A stretch of DNA of 64,000 nucleotides from Hyphomicrobium sp. (GCA_003987725.1 RXJH01000001.1:248001-312000); one strand, 5' to 3'. Shown: positions 34,950 to 43,695, counted from the first letter of the stretch. A program made the numbers and translations. Notes: generated by a model not told the origin, from the letters alone.

Positions 34950-35333
34950 ATGGGTATGTTGCGAATTGCTACGTTTGCCGCCGTGGCCATTGCGCTGCTT
35001 CCGTCCGATCGCGAGCAGCAACAGCGTCTTTACGAGCGCGCCGGGTCCACGGCTCAATGGGTCGTGACATTCTGCGACCGAAACTCCGCCGCGTGCGCGA
35101 AGGGCTCCGAGTATTGGTCGCTATTCGTTGCCAAGGCCGAGTTCGGGGCCAAGCTCGCCTACGACATGATGCGCGAACGGGAAGCTTCGGGCCTTGCGAC
35201 GTCGAGCTTAAACCTCGATCAGAGCAAGGGCCGCGTTGCCCCTGCCCTCCTCGAGCGCGATAGCGGCACTCTGACGCCTCTCGACAAAGAGCCCGACTGG
35301 CGCGGCAAGCATTTGACCAAAAACGGCGTTTGA
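34950..35333 (+). CDS. DUF5330-like exported protein
   Basis: 127 residues from ATG 34950 (MGMLRIATFAAVAIALLPSD), a short hydrophobic segment, then AGSTAQWVVTFCDRNSAACAKGSEYWSLF with two conserved Cys and AKLAYDMM. This matches the DUF5330 proteins of rhizobia. A second Met at 34956 is an alternative start. Confidence 0.78.
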   Translation: MGMLRIATFAAVAIALLPSDREQQQRLYERAGSTAQWVVTFCDRNSAACAKGSEYWSLFVAKAEFGAKLAYDMMREREASGLATSSLNLDQSKGRVAPALLERDSGTLTPLDKEPDWRGKHLTKNGV

Positions 35334-35450
35334 GCGACGTCCGGAGCGACCCGGCTGCTGCCTTATCGCTTCGGCCTTGCCCTCGACCAGCCCTCGCACC
35401 TATGTGTAGTGTAGCGCCCGATTTAGCGGGTAGCAGGCTGGACTTTCCCG

Positions 35451-35882
35451 ATGACGCTCGACGACATCCGCGCTGATTTTGCGCTCCTCGATGATTGGGA
35501 GGATCGCTATCGCTATGTCATCGAGCTCGGCCGCGCGCTTCCCGCATTTCCCGAAGCCCTGCGGACGGACTCCAACAAGGTCCGTGGCTGCGCGAGCCAG
35601 GTTTGGCTTGCGACCAAACGCGCGGGTTCCACCGGAAACGGCAGTGCCGGCGACACGCTGGAAATGCAGGGCATGAGCGACGCCCACATCGTCCAGGGTC
35701 TCATCGCGCTCCTTTTCATCATCTACGAGGGGAAGACGCTCGACGAAATCCTGAAGACCGATGCGGAAGGAATTTTTGCGAGCCTCGGCCTCAAGGAGCA
35801 TCTGACGCCGCAACGTTCGAACGGCCTCGCCTCGATGGTGAAGCGCATCCGCGCGGACGCCGCCGAGATGCTTGCGGCTTAG
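35451..35882 (+). CDS. sufE: Sulfur acceptor protein SufE
   Basis: 143-residue SufE that accepts sulfur from SufS for Fe-S cluster assembly. Catalytic Cys47 lies in NKVRGCASQVW; the opening DIRADFALLDDWEDRYRYVIELG and the middle DAHIVQGLIALLFIIYEGK are typical. ATG at 35451. No other suf genes are nearby. Confidence 0.96.
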   Translation: MTLDDIRADFALLDDWEDRYRYVIELGRALPAFPEALRTDSNKVRGCASQVWLATKRAGSTGNGSAGDTLEMQGMSDAHIVQGLIALLFIIYEGKTLDEILKTDAEGIFASLGLKEHLTPQRSNGLASMVKRIRADAAEMLAA

Positions 35883-35888
35883 CCCCTT

Positions 35889-36034
35889 CGTCATCCTCGA
35901 CCAAGCGCGGCATCGCCGCGTCGCAGGCCGGGGATCCAGCGTAACGAGCGCCGAAGGTTCGATATTGCGTCTTCGACGACTTTAACGCTGGATTCCCAAA
36001 TGGCCTCGCGATGCTCGACCATTCGAGAATGACG
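35889..36034. repeat. Palindromic intergenic repeat, family A, copy A5
   Basis: About 146 bp, slightly degenerate (ends in GAGAATGACG), between the convergent sufE and DUF6456 genes. Confidence 0.85.
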
Positions 36035-36039
36035 AAGAA

Positions 36040-36615
36040 TTATCGCGCGCCCGGATCGATCTCAGGACGGTAGTCGCTCGTGCCCCAGTGCCTGACCCGT
36101 ACGGGTCTCTGATCGTTCGCCTGCGCGGCCTCAGGCAACATTCCGTAATGCCGGGCGAGTTGGCGGAGCGCGATCTGCAGAATGATCTTGCCGGAGCGTT
36201 GCGGCCAGCCGCTTGCCTTCTCACTCACTTCCAGGCCCTTCAAATGGCAGCAGACGTCGATCAGAACGCCTGCGAGGTCGGGACCGACGGCTGCGAGGGC
36301 GCGCTTGACGCGTTCATGCGCGGCAATGACGGAATCGCGAATGTCCGGACCAATATCGGGCGCGCCTTTGGAGCCGCCGCCTCCACTCAATAGCTGTGAC
36401 CAGTTGGCGGTGACGCGCGGCGTCATCTGAGCAAACCAGAAATCAGCACGAAGCTTTTCGCCGGCATCGAACTCGGCTTCGCTGAGCATCGGCCGGCCAT
36501 CCTTGTCTTTCCGCCGCGCCAGCCACGCGAGCGGACTTTCCGCGAGATTGCGTTCAGGCGCTTGGCATTCCGCGTGCGCCCGGTGTCTCGCGGCACGAGA
36601 TGATCTTACAGTCAT
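36040..36615 (-). CDS. DUF6456 protein
   Basis: 191 residues with a basic N-terminus and the DUF6456 core: ESPLAWLARRKDKDGRPMLS, GEKLRADFWFAQMTPRVTANW, and the helical C-terminus DLAGVLIDVCCHLKGLE ... ILQIALRQLARHYGM. The last part resembles a helix-turn-helix, so DNA binding is plausible. It follows a DnaA-domain-IV-like gene on the same strand, a pair common in Hyphomicrobiales. Confidence 0.88.
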   Translation of the reverse strand: MTVRSSRAARHRAHAECQAPERNLAESPLAWLARRKDKDGRPMLSEAEFDAGEKLRADFWFAQMTPRVTANWSQLLSGGGGSKGAPDIGPDIRDSVIAAHERVKRALAAVGPDLAGVLIDVCCHLKGLEVSEKASGWPQRSGKIILQIALRQLARHYGMLPEAAQANDQRPVRVRHWGTSDYRPEIDPGAR

Positions 36616-36634
36616 TGCTGATCCCCGGTCTCAG

Positions 36635-37153
36635 TTATGGATGGTTGTTTTTGTCAGGAGATGGCGATGCGTTCGAGCCGACTTCGCGCATCACCAGCGT
36701 CGGCAAGGCCCAGCCCAGCACGTCGAGCGCGCGATCGAACGAAGGATCATCGCGGCGGCATTCGACCTTCAAACATGCGTGCGCGACCGTGGTCCGGTCA
36801 CGGCCGAACATGGCGCCGACTTCCGTCAGCGTCATGCCGCAGCAGACGTGCGCGAGATACATCGCCACCTGCCGTGCTTCGGCAACGTCTCTGACACCGC
36901 GCTTGCCGTGCCAAAGCCCTTCGGACTCGATGCCGAAGACGTTCGATATGGCGATATCGATCGCGAGACGCGCGCGGCAATGGCGGATAACTTCCCGCCT
37001 GCCAGATCGAGGAGTGCCGCGCTGGCGCATCTCTTCCAATGGCGAGGCCGAGGTTCGCCACACCAGCCGCAAGCCCGGCTTGATCAGGCCGCGGTCGATG
37101 GCGGCCTCTGTGGCCGCGTCCTCGGTCAGAACTGACAACTGCATCTGTGACAT
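36635..37153 (-). CDS. Helix-turn-helix protein resembling DnaA domain IV
   Basis: 172 residues. The C-terminal half, AEARQVAMYLAHVCCGMTLTEVGAMFGRDRTTVAHACLKVE, is the DnaA C-terminal DNA-binding signature (residues about 95-140), but no AAA+ domain is present. The N-terminal half is unlike DnaA. ATG 37153 chosen; 37144 is an alternative. A DnaA-box binding competitor or a transcription factor are both possible. Confidence 0.85.
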   Translation of the reverse strand: MSQMQLSVLTEDAATEAAIDRGLIKPGLRLVWRTSASPLEEMRQRGTPRSGRREVIRHCRARLAIDIAISNVFGIESEGLWHGKRGVRDVAEARQVAMYLAHVCCGMTLTEVGAMFGRDRTTVAHACLKVECRRDDPSFDRALDVLGWALPTLVMREVGSNASPSPDKNNHP

Positions 37154-37282
37154 GACAACGGAAGAATACGGTCGCCCCAAATCGCGGGGATAAGTTTTTT
37201 GTCGCCTCGATTATTCACCCTAACGGGATAGCGATCGCGGAAAGATATCCCCGTATCTCAAGCCAGCCGCAGTATCGGCGGC

Positions 37283-37639
37283 ATGCAAAATCGCGTTTCA
37301 ATACGAGACAATAGAGCGGCCCGGTATGCGTGGCGCTCCAACGCTCGCAATACAGAGGCCAGCGGCGCTGGCGATGCCCTGCAACTCTTGCCGCTCTGGC
37401 CAAGAGATCTTGGCAACCGGACCACCGAGGGGAGAAAAAAGCTCGTTGCCGTCATCGAGTGCGAGCTTCGGAAGGAGCGGCGGCGCGGGATCGCTGGCAG
37501 TACGGCGTACAATGTGGCGCGTCACGCGAAGCTCGTTCGCATGCTCAAGGACGAGCGGAGGTCGCTTGCCGCGCTCGAACTTTCGCAGTGCTCACGCAGC
37601 GCAAAAAATTCAGACCAGAGGCAAGAGCCGGAGCGTTAA
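37283..37639 (+). CDS. Small conserved-looking basic protein
   Basis: 118 residues. The middle, LLPLWPRDLGNRTTEGRKKLVAVIECELRKERRRGI and TAYNVARHAKLVRMLKDERRS, is helical and strongly basic and reads like a conserved rhizobial hypothetical family. It is oriented towards mucR, whose stop lies 10 bases beyond its own, on the other strand. Confidence 0.6.
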   Translation: MQNRVSIRDNRAARYAWRSNARNTEASGAGDALQLLPLWPRDLGNRTTEGRKKLVAVIECELRKERRRGIAGSTAYNVARHAKLVRMLKDERRSLAALELSQCSRSAKNSDQRQEPER

Positions 37640-37649
37640 GACGCGGGAC

Positions 37650-38057
37650 TTATTTTTCGCGGCGGGTGCCAAGGCCCATCTTCTTGGCAAGCTGCGACCG
37701 CGCGTTGGCATAGTTCGGCGCGACCATCGGATAGTCCGGCGGCAGGCCCCACTTCTCGCGGTACTCTTCTGGCGACAAGTTGTAGTGCGTTCGCAGGTGG
37801 CGCTTCAGCGATTTGAACTTCTTGCCATCTTCGAGGCAGACGATGAAATCCGGCATGACCGATTTCTTCACCGCGACTTTCGGCTTCGCCTCTTCCCGCT
37901 CCTGCGGCACGGTGCGACCCGCGGCGCGGCTCAGCGCTGCGTGAGTTTCCGCAATCAAACCCGGTAGTTCGGTCGATGAGATCGAGTTGTTGCTGACGTA
38001 AGCCGCGACGATCGTGGCAGTAATCGTCACAAGCTCTGGAGAAGCTGAACTGTCCAT
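37650..38057 (-). CDS. mucR: MucR/Ros-type zinc-finger transcriptional regulator
   Basis: 135 residues from ATG 38057 ([24 protein letters not shown]), the usual MucR opening. The prokaryotic zinc finger is C74-x2-D77-x9-H87-x3-H91, in which the second ligand is Asp instead of Cys, as in some Mesorhizobium Ros homologues. [19 protein letters not shown] follows. MucR proteins repress AT-rich promoters of cell-surface, motility and cell-cycle genes. A longer frame to 38150 was rejected because it displaces this N-terminus. Confidence 0.93.
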   Translation of the reverse strand: MDSSASPELVTITATIVAAYVSNNSISSTELPGLIAETHAALSRAAGRTVPQEREEAKPKVAVKKSVMPDFIVCLEDGKKFKSLKRHLRTHYNLSPEEYREKWGLPPDYPMVAPNYANARSQLAKKMGLGTRREK

Positions 38058-38401
38058 CCGCCTGTCTTCCACATCCTCTGGCGGGCGAAATCCCGCTGCC
38101 GTACGCACGTCCATATCTACATCCCGCCCTTGCGCAGTCGTTACCGACAAGGCCTGTCGCGGATCTCGAAATCACGTAGTAGACAAGGAGATCAACTCGA
38201 CTTCACTTGCGAAAGCTTTGACTACATGACGACTTCCTTGTCAATCTCAGCTGCTGTTTAGATTACGACATCGCTAATGCTTGGCAGTCTCTGTTATTCA
38301 TTTGGTCATTACTCCGTCATGATGGCGCGTTGACGCCCCGGCGTAGGCGTCCGAGAACAACCACAAAATCATCCTCCATCCATGAAAAGGTCCGCTTGCC
38401 T
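38058..38401. promoter_or_regulatory. Divergent mucR / ptrB intergenic region
   Basis: 344 bases between divergent genes, AT-richer than the flanks in its middle. An 8-base inverted repeat GACAAGGA (38182-38189) / TCCTTGTC (38235-38242) is present, and GTAGT/ACTAC steps lie beside it. MucR-type regulators often repress their own promoter, so this region is a candidate operator; no consensus is strict enough to prove it. Confidence 0.4.
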
Positions 38402-40552
38402 ATGACCGGCCAAACGAAAACGTCTGCGATCGCCAACGAGAGCGGGGAGCTGCCGCCGATGGCCGAACGCCAGCCGGCGGTCGCGACCCACCATGGCGTC
38501 ACGCTCAGCGACGATTACGCTTGGCTTCGCGCGGACAACTGGCAGGAGGTCATGCGCAAGCCCGGCGTGCTCGCGCCCGCGATCCGGAGCCATCTCGAAG
38601 CGGAGAACGCCTATACGAAAGCGACGCTCGCCGACACGGAAGAGCTGCAGGCAACGCTCTTCGCCGAGATGAAGGCGCGTCTCAAGGAAGACGACCGGCA
38701 AGTTCCGCAACCGCACGGGCCGTACGAATACTTCCCGCGCTTCGTCAAAGGCGGGCAATACGCGCAGCTCTGCCGCATTCCGCTCGGCGGCTCGGTGGAT
38801 GAGGCGCAGGTTCTTCTCGACGGCAACAAGGAAGCCGAAGGCAAGGGCTACTGGGATCTTGGCGCGACGGCGCACTCCGGCGACCACAAGCTGCTCGCCT
38901 ATGCCACCGATGACAAGGGATCAGAACTCTACACCGTCCGCGTCCGCGATCTCACGACGGGCAACGATCTCGCTGATGAAATTCCCGACACGCATGGCGG
39001 TCTCGAATGGTCGAACGACGGGACGACGCTCTTCTACATCAAGGTCGACGAGCACCAGCGGCCGCTGTTCGTCTACAGCCACGCGCTCGGAACTCCGGCC
39101 TCGGAAGACAAGCTCGTCTACGCCGAGCCCGATTCCGGTTTCTTCGTCGGATTGTCGTCGACGCAGTCGCGGAAGTTCATCGTCATCGACATCCACGATC
39201 ACGAGACGAGCGAAGTGCGTCTCATCGATGCCGCGAATACCGGCGCAGGTCCGAGACTGGTCGCGCCTCGCCGCGTCGGACACCAGTACAGCGTCGAGCA
39301 TCACGGGCAGCGTCTCGTCATTGCGACGAACTCTGAGGCGGCGGAAGATTTCCGCATCGTGACGGCGCCTGTCGAAAATCCGGGAGAGGAAAGCTGGCGG
39401 GAGATCGTCGCCCACAAGCCAGGGCGTCTGATCATCGATGTCAGCGTGTTTCAGAACTACATGGTGCGGCTCGAGCGCGAAGAGAGCTTGCCGCGCATCG
39501 TCGTCACGCCGCTGAAGCCTGAGGGCGACACATTTCTCGATCTCGCCGGCGAGCATACGATCGCCTTCGACGAGGAGGCTTATGCACTCGGCCTCAGCTC
39601 AGGCTATGAGTTCGAGACGACGCGCATCCGCTTCACCTATTCGTCGATGACAACGCCGGCGGAGACCTACGATTACGACATGGCGACGCGCGAGCGGACC
39701 TTGCGCAAGCGGCAGGAAATTCCAAGCGGTCACAATCCGGCGGATTACGTGACGCGGCGCCTCCTCGCTCCGGCGCCGGACGGCGAGATGGTTCCCGTCA
39801 CCCTGCTCTACAAGAAGACGACGGCGCTCGACGGCTCGGCACCGCTCTTCCTCTACGGCTACGGCGCGTATGGCATCGCGATGCCGGCGTCGTTCTCGAC
39901 CGGCCGGCTATCGCTCGTCGACCGCGGCTTCATCTTTGCGATTGCGCACATTCGCGGCGGCAAAGACAAGGGCTACCGCTGGTACACCGACGGCAAGATG
40001 AAGAAGAAGAAAAACACCTTCACCGATTTCATCGCCGCGGGCGAACATCTGATTTCGGAAGGTTTCACGCAGCGCGGCCGGATCGTCGCCAACGGTGGGT
40101 CCGCGGGCGGGATGCTGATGGGCGCAATCGCCAACATGGCGCCCGATCTTTTCCTTGCGATCATTGCCGACGTGCCGTTCGTCGATGTGCTGAACACGAT
40201 GCTCGACAAGGACCTGCCGCTGACCCCGCCCGAGTGGCCCGAGTGGGGCAATCCCCTCGCGAGCAGAGAGGACTTCGATTACATCCGCAGCTATTCGCCC
40301 TACGACAATGTCGCGGCGAAAAACTATCCGCACATTCTGGCGCTCGCTGGCCTTACCGATCCACGGGTGACCTATTGGGAGCCGGCGAAGTGGATCGCCA
40401 AGCTCAGGACGCTGAACACGAGCGAAAACCTCGTGCTTCTCAAGACCAACATGGGCGCGGGCCACGGCGGCGCGTCAGGCCGTTTCGACGGGCTGAAGGA
40501 TACGGCCTTCAACTACGCGTTTGCGGTGAAGGTTGCGGGGCTCGGGTCGTAA
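38402..40552 (+). CDS. ptrB: Oligopeptidase B (S9A)
   Basis: 716-residue serine peptidase of the prolyl oligopeptidase family that cuts short peptides after basic residues. The N-terminal beta-propeller is followed by the alpha/beta-hydrolase domain with Ser567 in NGGSAGG and His688 in GAGHGGASGR. ATG 38402 (MTGQTKTS) leaves a short polar N-terminus before PPMAERQP. Its last 40 bases overlap the 3' end of the convergent gene. Confidence 0.93.
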   Translation: MTGQTKTSAIANESGELPPMAERQPAVATHHGVTLSDDYAWLRADNWQEVMRKPGVLAPAIRSHLEAENAYTKATLADTEELQATLFAEMKARLKEDDRQVPQPHGPYEYFPRFVKGGQYAQLCRIPLGGSVDEAQVLLDGNKEAEGKGYWDLGATAHSGDHKLLAYATDDKGSELYTVRVRDLTTGNDLADEIPDTHGGLEWSNDGTTLFYIKVDEHQRPLFVYSHALGTPASEDKLVYAEPDSGFFVGLSSTQSRKFIVIDIHDHETSEVRLIDAANTGAGPRLVAPRRVGHQYSVEHHGQRLVIATNSEAAEDFRIVTAPVENPGEESWREIVAHKPGRLIIDVSVFQNYMVRLEREESLPRIVVTPLKPEGDTFLDLAGEHTIAFDEEAYALGLSSGYEFETTRIRFTYSSMTTPAETYDYDMATRERTLRKRQEIPSGHNPADYVTRRLLAPAPDGEMVPVTLLYKKTTALDGSAPLFLYGYGAYGIAMPASFSTGRLSLVDRGFIFAIAHIRGGKDKGYRWYTDGKMKKKKNTFTDFIAAGEHLISEGFTQRGRIVANGGSAGGMLMGAIANMAPDLFLAIIADVPFVDVLNTMLDKDLPLTPPEWPEWGNPLASREDFDYIRSYSPYDNVAAKNYPHILALAGLTDPRVTYWEPAKWIAKLRTLNTSENLVLLKTNMGAGHGGASGRFDGLKDTAFNYAFAVKVAGLGS

Positions 40553-41688
40553 CGGCGGCGCAGCGGTCGCGTTAATTTGCGTGCGCGTTTGATAGCCACT
40601 GCAATCTTGGTTCTCTGCATCGCGATGCGCGTGGCCCAAGCCAAATCGTGGCGTCCGCTTTTTTCTGCGGCGGCGATCGCCTGTGTCCCGAAGAGGAGCT
40701 CGTGCGGTGTTTCCCAGTGGCCGTTCAGATATTGGAATGGCGTCGGCGCGGAGGAAAACGTCTTGAAGTCTTTAAGGACGCCGAGACTGTCGAGGACCAG
40801 CATGGTGCGGCGGCATTTGTGGCAGCGGCCACAATTGTGCATGGCGTCCGGTTTCTCGTAACACACCCTGCAGAGCTTCCGAAGAGGCTCCCAATCCTTC
40901 ATCATGCTGATCTTATCGAAGCGCGAATAGTATGCGCCGTCGTGGATGACTTGGACCCTATCCGTCGATAGAAGCCCATCGATCATCGGGCTCGAGCCCC
41001 AGGGCTTCAACGTCGTGTAACTCATCGATGATGGAATGAGGAAACGATTGACGCCTCCTGCCAATGCAAGTCCTGCCGCACCGAGTGCGGTGCCGTGCCC
41101 CAAATTCCAATCCGGCACGAAGGCGCGTACGTTGCTCTTCATGCGAACGAGTTCGACGCCGCATGCACGAAGCGCCCTCTCGTACTCCGCCGCGGCGCGC
41201 TCGAAGACGTCCTCTAGCGCCAACGGTATGTCAAAGCCGTGAGCGAAGACGGCGAATTTCGTGCGGTATCCGGGCGGCCGATCTCGCTCTGTGAACTGAG
41301 TGAAAAAGGAATCGATGCCACCGGAAAATGCGGCCGCTGCGTAGCCTGGCACATGGGCATCCGTAGTCAGCTCCGCGCCACGCAGGTGGACCTGGTGAAA
41401 TTTTTGCGGAAGCCACGAGTTGATGATTTTCCAGTATTCATCAAGCCCAAGCTTCAAGCGTTCCGAGAAGGCGGAATCAATCTCAATCTCTTCGTTCAGG
41501 AGCGAAGCGAGCGGACTGAGGGCGACGACAAACGGCTCGATCCCCCTCGCGCAGAGATGTTCGAACTGCTCGGGGAACTTGAACCAAATCTCGTCCGGAA
41601 TTTTCGGGCCCGCGCCATCGAGGCGAACGCCGGCGCTGAGCGTCACGAGGCCGTCCTTTATCCGGCGTTCCGGCGGAAGAATGCGCAT
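40513..41688 (-). CDS. PP-loop ATPase-like protein with a five-cysteine cluster
   Basis: 391 residues. AAFSGGIDSFFTQF (SGGIDS at 122-127) is an N-type PP-loop of the QueC/asparagine-synthetase kind. CRVCYEKPDAMHNCGRCHKC supplies Cys273, 276, 286, 289 and 292, able to hold zinc or a cluster. FAHGFDIPLALEDVFE and RFLIPSSMSYTTLKPWGSSP are further conserved-looking parts. The C-terminus is basic. No pathway partner is adjacent, so the substrate is unknown. Its stop lies 40 bases inside ptrB on the other strand. Confidence 0.8.
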   Translation of the reverse strand: MRILPPERRIKDGLVTLSAGVRLDGAGPKIPDEIWFKFPEQFEHLCARGIEPFVVALSPLASLLNEEIEIDSAFSERLKLGLDEYWKIINSWLPQKFHQVHLRGAELTTDAHVPGYAAAAFSGGIDSFFTQFTERDRPPGYRTKFAVFAHGFDIPLALEDVFERAAAEYERALRACGVELVRMKSNVRAFVPDWNLGHGTALGAAGLALAGGVNRFLIPSSMSYTTLKPWGSSPMIDGLLSTDRVQVIHDGAYYSRFDKISMMKDWEPLRKLCRVCYEKPDAMHNCGRCHKCRRTMLVLDSLGVLKDFKTFSSAPTPFQYLNGHWETPHELLFGTQAIAAAEKSGRHDLAWATRIAMQRTKIAVAIKRARKLTRPLRRRYDPSPATFTANA

Positions 41689-41921
41689 TCAAATATCTCG
41701 GGCAAATATCTCGAGTCGCTGACAGCGAGAGCCAGCACTGGGGATGCCAGTCTCCCCTTTCGCTCGTCTCTTCTTTCAATCCGGAATGCAATGCTCGTGT
41801 CGCGAAAGAGGCGGGACAACGCGAGATATCTGTGGGCCGAGTATTTTCGGCGAATCTGGGCTTGATCATCGGGAGGCGCCCCGGTGTGGGCGTTGGGCTG
41901 CTCCGCAGCACCGTTCCAGGC

Positions 41922-41954
41922 ACAAAAAAAGGGCCCGCTCTGCGCGTGCCCTTA
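41922..41954 (-). terminator. Rho-independent terminator of the 44-aa gene
   Basis: On the minus strand a stem AAGGGC ... GCCCTT (41948-41953 with 41929-41934) is followed by a run of seven T residues, 22 bases after the stop of the small gene. Confidence 0.75.
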
Positions 41955-41975
41955 TCGTGAAGCGTAGTGGACCGG

Positions 41976-42110
41976 TCAGGACTTACCACTTGCTTTCTGC
42001 GGTTTCGCGAACGTCGCTGTGACCGAGCTCATGGCGGGCTGCGGCTTGGCAGCGACGCTCTTCTTTGGCTTGCGGATTTCCTTGTTCGAACGCTGTTGGC
42101 CCTTGGGCAT
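41976..42110 (-). CDS. 44-aa conserved-type small basic protein
   Basis: Start ATG 42110 behind AAGGGG, stop 41976. The product MPKGQQRSNKEIRKPKKSVA ... AKPQKASGKS is strongly basic and its opening is that of a widespread short hypothetical protein family of proteobacteria. It has its own terminator just downstream. Function unknown. Confidence 0.75.
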   Translation of the reverse strand: MPKGQQRSNKEIRKPKKSVAAKPQPAMSSVTATFAKPQKASGKS

Positions 42111-42267
42111 GGCAGACCCCTTCATGTTGGAGGGCGCGTCGCAACAGATCTGCGGCGTGTGCCTTCCACTCTTTCACACCGGTCCGCGCCCCGCCAGATG
42201 GGACGGGCCAGTTCGATCATCACAATACTGCATAACTCGCAAAAGTGATCGGGCGGGCCGTTCAGAC

Positions 42268-42293
42268 AAAAAAAGGCCCGCACTGGGCGGGCC
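42268..42293 (-). terminator. Second of two tandem terminators after the D5-domain membrane protein
   Basis: Stem GGCCCGC (42275-42281) / GCGGGCC (42287-42293) followed on the minus strand by seven T residues. Confidence 0.8.
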
Positions 42294-42316
42294 GTGGAAG
42301 TCAAAAAACTTGCAAG

Positions 42317-42341
42317 AAAAAAGGCCCGCCGAAGCGGGCCT
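42317..42341 (-). terminator. First of two tandem terminators after the D5-domain membrane protein
   Basis: Perfect 8-bp stem AGGCCCGC / GCGGGCCT with a TTCG tetraloop and a T run on the minus strand, about 20 bases after the stop at 42361. Two strong terminators in a row insulate the small gene downstream. Confidence 0.88.
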
Positions 42342-42360
42342 ACCGTTTCAGGAAGCAGCG

Positions 42361-43695
42361 CTAGGCTGCGACCGTGCCGAAGAGAGGCGATTTCGTAGCC
42401 TCCTCGAGAACCATGTCGGACTTGAGTGCGATACCGATGTAGCGCACCCGGCCGGCTACCTTTTCCTTCTTCACGCCAAGCTCAGCGAATTCACGTGCAA
42501 AGCTCGGAAGTGCTGCGGGCTCCTTGTTCTTAGATTCACACCATGAACAATAATCCTCGTAGAGTTCAGTAGCCGTGACGCTCGATCCGTCGCGGACCTC
42601 GATGTTCTCCTTGTAGAAACGTTCGGTATTGGTTTCGGGAGCAAGACGCCGTACCGGCATCGTGCTGCGGGTTTCAGCAACTTTCGTCTCAACCTGATGC
42701 ACTTCTGCGGGCTGAGCTTCGATTGCTCGCGCCGGGGCAACGGGTGCTTCGAGAGGAATCTCGATCGACCGGTTGTCGTTGGCGCCTGAACGCGGCTTTT
42801 TCGTTTCAACGGTCACCGGTGTGAGCACCGGAACCGCCACCGCTGCCGCAGCGGTGCTTTCCTCCGTCAGCGCCATTCTCGGCGTGACAGGCTTAGGCTG
42901 GCGGTCATAGAGACGCCATTGGCTGAATGCGACGTACATGCCGAACCCAGATCCGATTTCGAGCAGCAGCGCGACGAACAAGGTCAACGCCATCTGAACG
43001 TTTTCGATCTTGACGCTCGGGAAGAACGCATTCGCAAGTTCGGTCAGAACCTTTGCTTGCGGATCAGCTTCGGAGAGAGCAGGTGAACCTGCAGACGCAT
43101 CGATCTTCGCTCTGAGCTCGGCGATGCGCGCTTCGGCCGTCTTGGCCGAACTTGCAGACGCGAGTTCGGAGTCGAGTGCCGTCAACTGCTGACAGAATGT
43201 CCGTTCGGTTTTCGAATTGACGTTCTTACAGCCGTCAGACCACTGCCAGGCCTTCTGCATCTTCATGCCGTCGATCTGGCTCTGCACCGCGTCATAGGGA
43301 CGATGCTGAGGGATCCACCCGGCCTGCTCTTCCGCGCGCTTCAGCTCGCCTCTCAGATCCTGATAGACCTGAGCCTCTTGCGCGCGCTGCCCGGTCGAAT
43401 CGAACCGGTTCAGAGCGGCGTGGCCAAGCGCGGATGTCATGGAGTAGGCCGTCACGACCACCCAGACGAGCGCTGACGCAGCAGCCTGCGACCAGATCCT
43501 GTTTCGAACTGCGGCAAAGAAGAAAAACGGTACCAGTGCTTTCATGCAGTCGGCGGCAGCTGATGCTGCGCCGTAGATTTGGCCATCGAGCTCGGTTCGT
43601 CCGAGACTGAAGCCAAAACGCCAGTTCATTGCAGCGGATACGGCGAGCAATACGCCTGCTGCTAGAACCCCCAACACGCCTAAAACGTGTCTCAT
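42361..43695 (-). CDS. Membrane protein with a primase-D5-like C-terminal domain
   Basis: 444 residues from ATG 43695 (good site GAGAGG). Hydrophobic helices at about 5-25, 45-62, 66-84 and 227-247 flank a long soluble loop (85-225) with three Cys in WQWSDGCKNVNSKTERTFCQQ and heptad-like Leu/Ala spacing. After a Pro/Ala linker, residues about 360-425 (TATELYEDYCSWCESKN, LPSFAREFAELG, YIGIAL) match the winged domain found at the C-terminus of phage and plasmid D5-type primases. It may be a membrane-anchored nucleic-acid-binding protein; no partner replication gene is present. Confidence 0.72.
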   Translation of the reverse strand: MRHVLGVLGVLAAGVLLAVSAAMNWRFGFSLGRTELDGQIYGAASAAADCMKALVPFFFFAAVRNRIWSQAAASALVWVVVTAYSMTSALGHAALNRFDSTGQRAQEAQVYQDLRGELKRAEEQAGWIPQHRPYDAVQSQIDGMKMQKAWQWSDGCKNVNSKTERTFCQQLTALDSELASASSAKTAEARIAELRAKIDASAGSPALSEADPQAKVLTELANAFFPSVKIENVQMALTLFVALLLEIGSGFGMYVAFSQWRLYDRQPKPVTPRMALTEESTAAAAVAVPVLTPVTVETKKPRSGANDNRSIEIPLEAPVAPARAIEAQPAEVHQVETKVAETRSTMPVRRLAPETNTERFYKENIEVRDGSSVTATELYEDYCSWCESKNKEPAALPSFAREFAELGVKKEKVAGRVRYIGIALKSDMVLEEATKSPLFGTVAA

